A DNA stretch of 64,000 bases from Diphasiastrum complanatum. Its lineage: Eukaryota > Streptophyta > Lycopodiopsida > Lycopodiales > Lycopodiaceae. Positions 1 through 9,518 of this stretch are shown piece by piece; within the stretch, counting starts at the first letter, position 1; the number at the start of each line of letters is the position of its first letter. The position numbers and the translations under genes are program-made. The stretch covers positions 8,726,246 to 8,790,245 of the forward strand of contig CM055098.1 of the NCBI GenBank assembly GCA_029204225.1, in the 5' to 3' direction. A model generated the notes under the pieces. It had not been told where the DNA came from and did no database searches. It saw only the letters and a program-made list of their open reading frames with translations.

Positions 1-297
1 TTAATTTATTTGTTTTCTTTTCAAAAACGTTTTTTCGTCATTAAAGATCGATCTGTCAACTCATAGTTTCAAACACTGACCCATGCACGTACTCCATAAA
101 TGGAAGTGCCAAATGTCAGGTCACCATGCCACGTCAACATCCCTTCCACACCGCTACTGCATATCAGAGTTATTTTCCATTTTTTTCCTTACACTTTCTG
201 CCTGCAATTTTATGTTTTCCTGCGCACATTCTCTTTGCGATCAAAGCAGTCATTTGCGACTATTGCGATCTACGAGCTTTCGTGAAAAAATTGAACA

Positions 298-1554
298 ATG
301 GCTTCTGGATCCAGTTCAAGCTCTAACATCATCTGGAAAGCACGCGCAGAAATCCGCCTGACATCCATCCAGTCCTTTTTGGATCGATGCAGGTTGGGTA
401 ATTTAAAAGTGGACCGCTCCATCATCCTCTCCGAAGTAAGTACGGAGTCTGTCAACTCCATTCATTCCATTTCAAAGGTGGATTTCAAAGTCCATGTGCG
501 AGGCAAATTCTTCACTATCTCTGAAGACTTGTTCTGCACAACCCTTGGATTATCGATGGATGGGAAGATGATCTCAACAAATAAGGATTCGGTGGATGAA
601 GCTGCCCACTTCCTTAACAACTGCTTTGTACCCACAAAGGGGTACAAGATCTATATGATTCGTGATACCACATTTAAGATGTTTTGTAAATATGCAAACC
701 AAGTACTCTTTTTGACGGATGTTGATGCGACGATTTCAGTGCAAAATTTTGGTTACATCTTAGACGCACTTGCGGGTAATCCGGTTTGTTTCGGCACTAT
801 TACATATAAAGCATTTTTGCGCTGGATCAAGCACCAAAAATTTTCTAGAGTTGGAGCACATGTCTCTCGGCTATGCGCCCATTTCGACATTTTGGACGAG
901 CAAGAGAAAACATTGCTGACGGGAAGGATGTTGGCCCCCAAGCCAATTGATTTTTTTGGCCTCGTTACTAAAATTGCACCAACCGTCGAAGTAGCAGCTA
1001 CCACTGCTATGGACATTGACGCTGCACCATCCCAGTCGGAACCAGTTCCAGTTGTGGCAATGGAGACTGATGCTGCTGCTAATTCTTCACAGCCTGCATT
1101 TGCTTCCACATCTCAGAAGCAGCCGAGTGCCTCCTCCTCTAATGATGACGCAACTCAGTCTGATACATCAGACAAAAGACAAACAACTGTTGAAGGCGAC
1201 ACTGGGGCACTTGTGGCAGATGACGCACAACCAGATGACCAGCCCCAATGGTATCGCACTATGACCGAGAAAGCCAAAAACCTAGTGGCTGAAGTGTATG
1301 AGTTGGACAAGTACCACCAACAACTTACGATGAAATTTGTCAACTCAGAAAGGAGATGCCAAGAGGATCTCAAGGCGTGTATCGAGAAGATTGATTCGCT
1401 CGAATCAGACAACATGAAGCTGATTGAACGAAATCGTTCTCTCGACACACAGCTTCAAACCTTAATAAAGGAAGCTGATTCTTTAAAACAGATCAATAAG
1501 GCGATTGAGGCTAAGTCTGATAATTATCAGACTCAAAATGATTCTTTAAAGTAG
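298..1554 (+). CDS. Retroelement-type ORF, 418 codons (unit 1)
   Basis: This is an open frame of 418 codons. The start context AACAATGGC fits the plant consensus. Roughly residues 1-225 form a globular region with a VRGKFFTISEDLFCTTLGL-type segment near residue 75. That segment recalls the 'putative plant transposon protein' domain (Transposase_32) of plant retrotransposon accessory ORFs; this is motif-level resemblance only. Residues about 230-315 are a low-complexity Ala/Ser/Asp/Gln linker, and about 320-418 are heptad-rich and probably coiled coil. It ends at TAG, and the same frame continues for about 180 codons. In units 2 and 3 the equivalent ORF sits just downstream of gypsy-2 pol, so it may be that lineage's 3' accessory ORF. 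No membrane segment or signal peptide is evident. Between units 1 and 2 I count about 8 replacement and 3 silent changes, which does not show purifying selection. The function is unknown. Confidence 0.6.
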   Translation: MASGSSSSSNIIWKARAEIRLTSIQSFLDRCRLGNLKVDRSIILSEVSTESVNSIHSISKVDFKVHVRGKFFTISEDLFCTTLGLSMDGKMISTNKDSVDEAAHFLNNCFVPTKGYKIYMIRDTTFKMFCKYANQVLFLTDVDATISVQNFGYILDALAGNPVCFGTITYKAFLRWIKHQKFSRVGAHVSRLCAHFDILDEQEKTLLTGRMLAPKPIDFFGLVTKIAPTVEVAATTAMDIDAAPSQSEPVPVVAMETDAAANSSQPAFASTSQKQPSASSSNDDATQSDTSDKRQTTVEGDTGALVADDAQPDDQPQWYRTMTEKAKNLVAEVYELDKYHQQLTMKFVNSERRCQEDLKACIEKIDSLESDNMKLIERNRSLDTQLQTLIKEADSLKQINKAIEAKSDNYQTQNDSLK

Positions 1555-2103
1555 CAACTGACAGCTGCAAATCAACATAATGTCACGCTCCAGAAACATT
1601 TCCAGGAGGAGCGAATGAGAAGACTGAAGGCAGAAGCTGCTCTCTCTGTATGCTCCAATGCAGGGTTCGTTACAGTCGACCTCACGAAGCTAAACCAGCT
1701 CAAAGATGAGATGCGCGACAATTTTCGAGTTGAGTTCCTGCAACCACTCGAGGATTCGAAGGCTCTTGTCGAGGAATAATTGGCGGAGCTAAGGGAGTTT
1801 TCAAGTGAAGCTACCCCATCTTGCGGCGGACCAAATGCACACGACGAGTACCTTCAGGCCTTACTTAGAATTGATGACCTTACACAACAAATTCCATTTG
1901 TGCCTGCTTGCACCGGAGCCTCAGACCATCCCGAGTATCTGGAAGCAGTCGCAAAGATTGACAAGCTCAATTCATCTTTGGCATTTTTAGGACCCATACT
2001 CACAACATTAGATAGATTTTTCAATATTTTGACATACATCAGTGCTTATCAACACATTATAGTATCTAGTGTAAGCTTTGTTAGGCCCAAAAGAAGCTAC
2101 TAG
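1555..2103 (+). pseudogene. In-frame continuation of the 418-codon ORF (unit 1, broken)
   Basis: The frame of the upstream ORF continues after TAG 1552-1554. It encodes more coiled-coil-like sequence and then a segment with two similar motifs (DEYLQALLRIDDL and PEYLEAVAKIDKL), which suggests an internal duplication. In this unit a second stop, TAA at 1777-1779, interrupts it; units 2 and 3 have GAA there. The last 30 or so codons look like random noncoding sequence. It is either a decayed 3' half or, in the other units, a possible readthrough extension. Confidence 0.5.
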
Positions 2104-3198
2104 CCTTAAGAAAAATGTTATTTTCTGTTTAGGCCCTCCAAAGTACTTAAATAAGGATAATAGGCCAACAACAAGGGCCCAAGGTACACTTAATAAGACT
2201 TAACAAGAGCTAATTATACTTCAAGGTAGTTATGTTTAGTTATGTTAGGAGATTTGTCTACAAATAAACAAGAGACATGAGTTTGAAAGATCTTTTGGCT
2301 CATTTGCAAATAAGAGATGTTAGCTTTCTCTTTGTGAATGCGAGTCTTGGGAAGAGAGCTTGCTAGGTCTCATGTGCCCAATCCACATGAATTCCACCCC
2401 ATTTCGTATTGATTTCCTTCCATCTCTTTGATTCTAATGATGATTCTGTGAAGCTCTATTTGTGAATTGTGTTTTATGGCTATATATCAACATGTCAAAT
2501 GCTATGTCCTTCTCTTGATTGTGACTTTAGTTTCATAATTATTGCTATTTGAGTGGGCTTGGCACAATGACACTCTCTTATGTTGTTTAGAGCAAGTTTC
2601 CATGGCATGTGGTGTGAAAAGTCGAGAGAGATGTCGAGAAAATGTGAAGGGCGGGCTTTGCAATGTCTAAAAAGCCCACTTGCCATCGGAATTTAGGGGT
2701 CATCATCTAATATTTCCTATCCAGTACGTAAAGAGCATCTCTCAAAAATATGTCCTTGTATTTAGAGGAACACTTACATGTAACATGGAAGTATTAAGAG
2801 TGCAACTTTATGAATTCATAAAGTCCTCTTAGAGAGGTCCAGGAGAGAATTATGGGCCACAAAAAATGTTTCACCAACCATTTGGGCAGAGCATTAAGGC
2901 TAGAGCAAGGCAACACAAAAGCTTTATGTCATGTGAAGTCCTCATAAAGGGCTTTACATCCCCTGAGGTGCTGCCCTCAGGCAACTGCCCTTTGAAGGCC
3001 TAGAGCCCCTTTAGAGTGTACTTAAGATTCCTATGAAGTTCTTGGGGATAGTTCCGAAGGTGGGGAAGGCCCCACCCACCCTAATATATATAACCACTAT
3101 GCCTCAAAACTGGGAAGGTCTCACCCCCAAAGTCAAAGCGCGTTCATCTTTTTATTATGTGCTGCTGCTCTCTGTCTTTTACTTCGAATCTGTCCATT
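2104..3198. other. Noncoding spacer between accessory ORF and ASR gene (unit 1)
   Basis: I see no convincing gene. About 2060-2480 has a texture common in plant LTR or TRIM ends (a GTTAGG-type start, 'tctacaaataaac', then a CT-rich stretch), but I find no paired copy or terminal repeats. A short hairpin CCTGAGG/CCTCAGG near 2968-2987 is broken in units 2 and 3. TATA-like sequence TATATATAAC lies at about 3085. Confidence 0.4.
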
Positions 3199-3290
3199 TC
3201 CTTCTTCAGACTTCGTCGTCTTCTTCTTCTTCTTCTATTCGCGTGACGGGTCGCATCCACTCGGTACCTCATGGATGGATGGATGGATGG
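3199..3290. repeat. CT/TTC-rich tract and (ATGG)5 microsatellite
   Basis: A pyrimidine-rich tract with TTC repeats (about 3199-3237) is followed by five ATGG units at 3271-3290, just upstream of the ASR promoter. The same arrays recur at +34653 and +58819. The tetranucleotide array keeps the same length in all three units. Confidence 0.85.
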
Positions 3291-3427
3291 ATGAATGATC
3301 AATCCGAGAAGCAACAGCAACCGCCATGCCACATTTCCAAAGCCGCGTCCCATACTATCTTCTTCTTCTAATTACCTACAACGTCGCAATATACTACGGA
3401 ATCCGGATCACACCCAATACCAATATG

Positions 3428-3682
3428 TATATATAGGAACGTCTCCGATATTCCTCTCATCTCAACACACATTTCAATCAGCTTATTATAAGTCTCATCG
3501 CAAGTTGCTAACAAGATTGCCCACTATCTTGATCGTCTCGTCTGGGCTGCCTCATTGTGTTTCTGATAGTTTCAATCAGCTACTATCTTTCTGCTCCTCC
3601 TCATTGGTCTTAATTTCAGTGGCACTCCGTACTAGTTCCTCCTAATTGGCTGTCGGTTAGTTCTGTCACGTTGTTACGTGTC
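3428..3682 (+). promoter_or_regulatory. Candidate ASR promoter/leader: TATA box and ABRE core (unit 1)
   Basis: TATATATAG at 3428-3436 is a good TATA candidate about 290 bases before the ASR start codon. ACGTGTC at 3676-3682 matches the abscisic-acid response element core, but it would lie in the leader if that TATA is used. The same sites are in units 2 (38081, 38329) and 3 (62247, 62495). Assignment is by motif only. Confidence 0.45.
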
Positions 3683-3723
3683 TGCAAGACACCGGCTGCA
3701 GTTACTTTATATTATATTACAGC

Positions 3724-4234
3724 ATGACTGGAGGCCATCATCATGAGCATCACAGCTTCCTGCATCACAAGGCCAGCGAGGAGGCTGGTAACCATGCGAC
3801 ATCTTACAACGCAAAGGAAGAGGTTAAGGCACACAAGCACAAAAAACACCTTGCAGAAGCAGGGGCGCTGGCGGCAGGAGCTTTTGCACTTGTAAGTCAC
3901 ATGAAATTCACCTCAATCAGCACTTTTTCTCCTCTTTATGCGTCGATCTCGTAGTTTGACATAGTCCACGTGGATTTTGTTAGGCATCTATGTTTGCTGG
4001 AGAGGCATGATTATATCCAGCAATTTGCTAAGAATATTGACCGCACTCATTTAATTTCTGTTGTGTGAACAGCACGAGAAACATGAAGCAAAGAAGCATC
4101 CGGAGCACGCCCACAGGCACAAGGTTGAACAATCCATCGCCGAAGCAGTGACTGTCGGTATGTTGGGTGTTACATTTCATGAACGCCATGAAGTGAAACA
4201 TGCTAAAAAAGAGGCCAGAAAACACCATTTCTGA
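3724..4234 (+). CDS. ASR: ASR protein (ABA/WDS domain), unit 1
   Basis: Exon 1 is 3724-3891 and exon 2 is 4073-4234. The 181-base intron has GTAAGT at its 5' end and a pyrimidine-containing AACAG 3' end, and splits the gene in phase 0 after GAFAL, the usual ASR intron position. The 109-residue product has a His-rich N-terminus ([14 protein letters not shown]), typical of ASR zinc binding. The ABA/WDS block follows ([28 protein letters not shown], then a Gly/Ala-type segment and HERHE), and it ends in a Lys/His-rich tail (KKEARKHHF) that may act in nuclear localisation. ASR proteins are small, hydrophilic, stress- and ABA-induced chaperone-like or DNA-binding proteins of cytosol and nucleus. 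The tail is shorter and less acidic than in many angiosperm ASRs. The coding exons read the same in all three units. Confidence 0.93.
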
Positions 4235-4561
4235 TTCAGCAACATTAAAATCATCACTCTACATGTGCGTCTATGAAAATTAAATTCCACGACCATTTTC
4301 ACAGTTTGATACCGATCAGATGATTTTATATGTTGAGATACCTGAACAGCGTGTAGAAGATGCTCTTATTTCTCAGAGCAAGAGTAGTGTGTCTGGTAAT
4401 TCTATTAGTCAAAATCATCAGATTTGCTGCTATATTGTATCTGCTCTCGGGCATTTTGTGCACAGCAATGATGAGAATCAATTGCATAGTAAAAGCTTTT
4501 ATTGTTGTTCAAACTGTTTTTCTTCTACACAAAGTTGTTCAATTGATCACACTACATTATC

Positions 4562-4605
4562 TATCTATACATATATATATATATATATATAGATATATAT
4601 ATATT
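4562..4605. repeat. AT microsatellite downstream of ASR (unit 1)
   Basis: An (AT)n tract is split by a GAT interruption, in the 3' flank of the ASR gene. Unit 2 is identical (39215-39258). Unit 3 has one repeat less before the interruption and two more after it, the only length change I see between units 2 and 3 in this region. Confidence 0.85.
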
Positions 4606-5091
4606 TCAACATCTTTATAACACAGGCATGGACGCTTGTCTTCATCGGCCCTCTATTGCAATTAACACTAAATGCATGCTCACAACTTCTAGATTTAAAA
4701 AATCAAACTAAGTTGACAATGAAAGCCCTTGTTTGGCACTTTGCCTTCATTGTCCCTCTACTCAAATTACGACCTTGATCAAATGCACGTTCATAAGTTT
4801 TAGAATTAAAATCTCAAATCTGTAGCAGATCCATGACTCATTTATGAGTTTGGTTTTTCTCCATAACAAAAACCCTAACATTAATGTGAACTAGATTCAA
4901 TGTCTCCAACATTCAAATTTGAATCTACTAAACTCATGTACAACAATTTACCACATTTTTTAAAAGTGCTTAGTCAAATGCTTTTAGACTAATATACCTT
5001 TAAAAAGTCAAACTCTAAGTCTAATATGAAAATAAGCCTCAGTTGACAAATATACAAATATGACCAAAATAGCAAAACTAGTTGAAATTTC
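4606..5091. other. AT-rich spacer, no gene seen (unit 1)
   Basis: I see no coding signal. The unit 3 homology ends inside the equivalent of this stretch, at about 4867. Confidence 0.5.
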
Positions 5092-5850
5092 TCACACTCC
5101 CTCTTCAACTAGTTTTAGCATAGACTTTGAGAACACTCCACGTGAAGTCCTATGCTTCATTAACAAGTCTTTTCCCAACGCTTTTGTAAAGATATCAACT
5201 ACACATTCCTTTGAAGGAAAATGTTGAAGCTCCACCTCCTTTGCTATGACTTGCTCCCTCACAAAGTGATATGCTACCTCAATATGCTTGCTCCTAGCAT
5301 GAAAGATAGGATTGGTGGTCAACTTTTGGGTTGATAGGTTGTCACAAAAGATGATTGAGCTCTCTGAAAAATCCAGCAAGTGAAGGTCCTTGATCATCCT
5401 CTACATCCATGCCATCTCCTTTGTCCAATGTGTAAGTGCTTTGTACTCGACCTCACTAGATGACAATGAGATAGTGGCTTGTTTCTTTGACATCTATGAT
5501 ATAGTTCCATCACCTATGAAAATATAATGAGCACTTATGGATTTCCTATCCATTTTATCTCCAGCAAAGTCTGAATCTAAAAATCCAAACGAAATAGGTG
5601 ATGATCCCTCATATAATATGCCAAAATCTCAAGTTCCCATGATGTAGTATCTCAAGTTTCCAATGCTCTTCACTAGGATCTTGCATAAATTGGCTTCACC
5701 AACCCGTCGATGAAATGTATCTTCATAAGAAAAGTAAACAACAATGACATACGCGTTAGTAAGATCATCATCTTGATTCATCCCAAGATAAAATGATGTG
5801 AGCCGCATTCACCGTACCTCACCAAACCACTGATTTTGTAGATTGCACTC
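5092..5850 (-). pseudogene. Ty1/copia RT end and RNase H remnant (unit 1)
   Basis: On the minus strand the frame from 5397 to 5092 shows the end of copia RNase H: LTTNPIFHARSKHIEVAYHF followed by VREQV and a DIFTKAL motif. Upstream (higher coordinates), in broken frames, are DSDFAGDKMDRKSISAHY and SSSEVEYKAL, the earlier RNase H motifs, and then traces of the RT C-terminus to about 5850. Stops and frameshifts make it non-functional. It is not obviously joined to the neighbouring CACTA remnant. Confidence 0.85.
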
Positions 5851-5994
5851 CTTAACTCCTCTATCAAGAGCCCTCTCAACACCAAGGGAAGCACAAACTG
5901 CATGCACAAAAACAATTTGGTCATTGAGATACATATATGCACAATGAGGTCATCATGAAATTGTAAGACATGCTATAAAATGTAATCAACAATG

Positions 5995-7366
5995 TTAAGG
6001 TGGAAGCAACGTCAAAAAACATGTCATGCCAACCTGTAAAAATTTATGCCAGTCATGAGACTTTAGTCTACTTAGCTTGTTATCCCTTGTGAAGGCACCT
6101 TTTAGGCATCGCATGTGTCCTATCGGAGTGCGAAATGAGGCTATTACCTTCTTTACAATCGTCTCTTCTCTCCTCGAGAAGATCCATGGGGCCTTTGGTA
6201 GGACAATTGAAGTCCCCACCATTTGTGGCCATAAATTTTCCATTTCTTTTAAGTCATCTCGTGTGTCTTTTTTATCTTTTGACCTGGTCAAGTGCCCCCA
6301 GATCATGCTCCCGACATTCTGGAATATGTGCATCGGGTCCAAAAGATGGTTTATCAACAATCCCCCCCCAATATGGGAGTTCATGAAATATTGATAACCT
6401 CTTTATGTCAGGAGGGAGTCGCCCTAGATCTTGATTGGATCTCCAAATTTGAAGCCAATCACTTTCCTACAATATTAACAAACAAGCACACACATTTAAT
6501 GCAGATTATCGTTAGAAGAAATATAAAAAGATTAACTATAAAATAAATAAATGACATGTACAGTAATTGACCCAAATATGTATTGTACCTTCATGGAATG
6601 AGGACGTTGACACATAGGGTGATTGAGTGGAAGGTATCGATTGTGGCCCTCATAAACCATCTTTCGTAGATGTTGTGATTGATGTGCTTGCAAATACTCG
6701 TCACAAATGGGGCATCCACTGTAGCCACTAGTCTGGAGTCCTACATTGAGACAAAAGAACCAACTTAATTGTGACTCTAATGTTCGAATTGAAAGAAAAT
6801 TTGTGAATACACATAAAATTTAATATAATGCCATGAATTGAACCAATAGCAAGGATATCTCACCTAAACATTCCCCATATTGTAATTTACAAGGACAACC
6901 AGCCAAGTGGACCATGCTATGGAGAGCAAACCAAATGGATTCACACCATCCATCGCCAACCCCAAATGCAAATGTCGAGGCTCATTCCTAAACTCATGCC
7001 AAGTAGCATACATGACTTCCATGTTGGAGGATCCTCATAGTATCATCCGACGAAACAATTGTTCGAATGCCATGTCACTGGCTCCACGATGGAATTACAC
7101 TTAAACATGTGGTGTATCGTGGGTTTGATGGGAAAATGTCTTACCACGTTGGTGGGTATGGTGCCTCCTTGTAAATCTTGTCTGTAGCGGTGTTCCCCAC
7201 AACGTGGACATGTGCTTGCCTCCTCAAACTCATCTCGATATAAGATGCAATCATTGAGACCTGCATGAATACTCTTGTAATCCATGCCGACCATGCATAG
7301 CATTTTCTTGGCTTCTTGTTGAGATGCCACCATAGTGTTATTTGGAGGCAACATTTTTCTGAGCAA
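5995..7366 (-). pseudogene. CACTA (En/Spm-type) transposase remnant, minus strand (unit 1)
   Basis: Several exon-like blocks read on the minus strand. At 7366-7043 is an N-terminal block with GMDYKSI, NDCILYRDEFE, a CPRCGEHRY Cys pair and PTNVVRHFPI. Blocks near 6990-6870 and 6740-6590 follow. At about 6470-5995 are LLDPMHIFQNV, LPKAPWIFSRRE and LSRLKSHDWHKFLQV. These match the order and motifs of plant CACTA transposases (Transposase_21 family), with introns between the blocks. An in-frame stop near 6440 and missing sequence at the C-terminus make it a remnant. No CACTA terminal repeats were found. Confidence 0.8.
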
Positions 7367-7961
7367 ACTGTGACAAAATATTTATGTAATTAGTTATATA
7401 TAGTTTCTCACAATGCATGAAAAAATAATATGAGATGAGAGGTTTTCTATAACACTGTGCCATTCACAGCGCATGATCACAAGGGGGACATGGATGACAT
7501 GATGGATGCATTCTTCACGAACCCACCCGAGGCTACATTGACAAGGGAAGAAGAGATGATGCATGGCTTGGCATCCACACCTATGTATGAGGGTGGACAA
7601 ATGTCAAAGTTGTGAGCTTGTTTGTTAGTTTTGAACTTGCAAACTAAGTACGAGTGGTCGGATGCGAGCGTAATGGTGTTGTTTGGGTAAGCTTGCGAGC
7701 TTCTTGTGTGTATAGACAAACCGATCTCATCTCATTTTATTTTTTGATGCGTTGTGAGAAACTATATATAACTTATAACATAAATATATATTTTGTCGTT
7801 GTTTGGTCCGAAAAATGTTGCCTCCACATAACACCATGGCGGCGTCTCGACAAGAAGCCAAGAAAATGCGATCTACAATCGGCATGGATTATAAGAGTAT
7901 TCCTACATGTCCCAATGATTGCATCTTATATCGAGATAAGTTTGAGGAGGCAAGCATGTGA
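7206..7961. repeat. Inverted repeat of CACTA transposase sequence (unit 1)
   Basis: The left arm, about 7206-7440 on the minus strand, and the right arm, about 7724-7961 on the plus strand, match over roughly 230 bases. The match covers part of an intron (shared 'gagaaactatatataac') and the following exon encoding MLPP-NNT/HNT, QEAKKM and DYKSI. The central spacer is about 280 bases. A transcript across it could fold into a long hairpin. Unit 2 has lost most of the left arm. Confidence 0.8.
7477..7961 (+). pseudogene. CACTA transposase N-terminal remnant, plus strand (unit 1)
   Basis: Plus-strand exon-like blocks at about 7477-7733 (PPEATLTREEEMMHGL, then YEGGQMSKL, then TKYEWSDASV) and 7815-7961 (EAKKM, GMDYKSIPTCPNDCILYRDK) match the N-terminal part of plant CACTA transposases. 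An intron-like stretch lies between them. Stops occur after MSKL and near 7690. At 7962 the sequence passes directly into a gypsy LTR fragment, which marks a break. It faces the minus-strand remnant of the same family. Confidence 0.75.
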
Positions 7962-7969
7962 AATGCTAG

Positions 7970-8503
7970 TCCCTGCCTGAGGAATTGAGTTCTTGATTTG
8001 TATTCATATTTTGTAATGAAGATAAATGTTTCTAGCATATTCGTGAGCCATTTGAGTTCTTTAACCATGACTGGACTTCAGTATTTGAGGACTTCTGTCT
8101 AGAACACATTAGTTCAAGAATAAGATTAACTATTTATCTATTTGTACATGTCTGCGTAGAACATAACACAAATCCTTGTTGACAACTTAATTAGCCAGAG
8201 TGTAGTTCATTCGTGCTACTCTGATAACATTTCACTTGTAGAATGCTTTTCATTTGGCTCGATAGAGGAAGATTGTTGCTTTGAATTCGTCATCATCACA
8301 CACCCACAACAAAAGTAATATTGTTTACTTATTAAATGTCTGTTGACAATCAGATTAATCCACGACGCAATTCCAATGAAAATAAGTCAGGACTGTACCA
8401 ATTAAACAACTTTTAAGTGCTATCTCCTAGGGGATCTCCTGGGGGAACGACATAAATACTACACAAATCTAGCAATACTATGTTGGTATATCACGACATA
8501 TGC
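7970..8503 (+). mobile_element. gypsy-1 5' LTR, 3' portion (unit 1)
   Basis: This stretch aligns with 27938-28443 upstream of gypsy-2. Shared blocks include 'agtccctg', 'agccagagtgtagtt', 'gataacatttca' and the terminal 'ttggtata-tcacgaca-tatgcca'. It ends 7 bases before a primer-binding-like site. The 5' part of the LTR is missing, cut at the CACTA junction. Confidence 0.65.
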
Positions 8504-8510
8504 CAATTTT

Positions 8511-8528
8511 TGGGGTCATTGTTGGGAA
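8511..8528 (+). other. Degenerate primer-binding site of gypsy-1
   Basis: The position matches the gypsy-2 site at 28449, but the sequence has drifted (TGGGGTCATTGTTGGGAA). The plant gypsy consensus here is complementary to the 3' end of tRNA-Asp. Confidence 0.55.
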
Positions 8529-8569
8529 TAACCAAATAAAGTTGACAACTCCATCTCTATCTCTAGTGT

Positions 8570-9353
8570 ATGTCAGAAAGATCTGCTCGACTAGAAAGAT
8601 ATCGGAAACTTTCAGATGAATTTTTCAAAAGACTTTAGGAACCTTTGCAAAGAGGAGATTCACCTTTTCAAAATTTCAACAAAACTTTGATAACTTTCCT
8701 AATCCTGAAAATCTTCGCCCTGAAGCTTCTATTGCAGTTGAACTAGGTTCTGACGTTGTAAATCCAATTCCTAATCTGGATCCAAAGCCTGAATTTGAAC
8801 TTGAATCGATTATGGAAGGCCCTGGTCCCCGTTTCACTTCAATCTTGAAGACCAAATATGATTATTTTAAAGGAACATATTCAGATGATGCTGATAGTTA
8901 TGTTTCGCAGTTCGAATCAATTGCTAGCTTGAACAACGAAGGTGCTGATGCTGAGAAGCTGCAGATCTTTTCTGGTCTTCTTAGAAAACAAGCGCACATA
9001 TGGTACAGCCAAGTTGAACCAGGATATGTAGCTACCTGGTTACTGTTGACAGATGTATTTTTGAATTAGTTCAGAGAAATTGGTTATTCATCCAGAGTTC
9101 TCGGATGACTTAAAAATGTGCAGAAGAACATAATCTCTTCGAAGGTATACATGAAAAGTAAAAAATCTAATTGGAAAACTAACGGGTGTGTACCCTGTCG
9201 CGATGCAAGTCGAGTGGTTTTTGATAGGTTTACCACTGAAAGTTGATCGATACTGCAGACAAGGAGATATGACTTCTTTATCAACAGTCATATCAAGTGC
9301 TGAGAACCATGAGACTTCCAAGTTAGCATGCAAAAGACGTTCTACCAGATGAG
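8570..9353 (+). pseudogene. gypsy-1 gag remnant (unit 1)
   Basis: The ATG at 8570 aligns with the gypsy-2 gag start, and both begin MS-R-S-RLERYRKL. A stop occurs at 8636. The gag core reads MEGPGPRFTSILKTKYDYF from 8812, then YSDDADSYVSQFES. A stop at 9067 and a one-base insertion (an A run near 9160) break it before LPLKVDRYCRQGDM. Everything from the linker through the zinc knuckle is lost and replaced by 9375-9518. Confidence 0.8.
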
Positions 9354-9374
9354 CTCGAAAGTCTAAGCATGACT

Positions 9375-9518
9375 CATAAGAGGCCGAAATTGCTTGTATT
9401 GAAATGAAGAGAATATGTACACACGATTTGAATTTTTCACTATCTATATTAGATCGATGTTACCATGCCATAAACATTGACTCGTAATCAGTATCTATAT
9501 ATATGTTATAGTTGCTTT
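9375..9518. other. Filler sequence replacing gypsy-1 gag 3' part (unit 1)
   Basis: About 145 bases not present in unit 2 stand where unit 2 keeps about 550 bases of gag linker and zinc-knuckle coding sequence. It is AT-rich with no recognisable origin. Homology resumes at 'ggtgaaccaagacattttt'. Confidence 0.7.

Noticed and set aside
753-1109. 118-codon minus-strand ORF antisense to the 418-codon ORF
   Set aside because: Present in three units only because of the duplication; no start context or family motif, and composition mirrors the sense low-complexity linker.
2060-2480. Solo LTR or TRIM between the accessory ORF and the ASR gene
   Set aside because: The texture is LTR-like, but there are no terminal repeats, target duplication or second copy apart from the segmental units, so it is not called as an element.
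3033-3371. Plus-strand ORF of 112 codons and overlapping ORFs on both strands before the ASR gene
   Set aside because: Composition is set by the TTC and ATGG microsatellites, there is no family resemblance, and it overlaps the candidate promoter/leader. Repetition in three units only reflects the duplication.
4320-4620. Two overlapping ORFs after the ASR gene
   Set aside because: They run into the AT microsatellite, share no motif with known proteins, and unit 3 changes their ends by repeat length.
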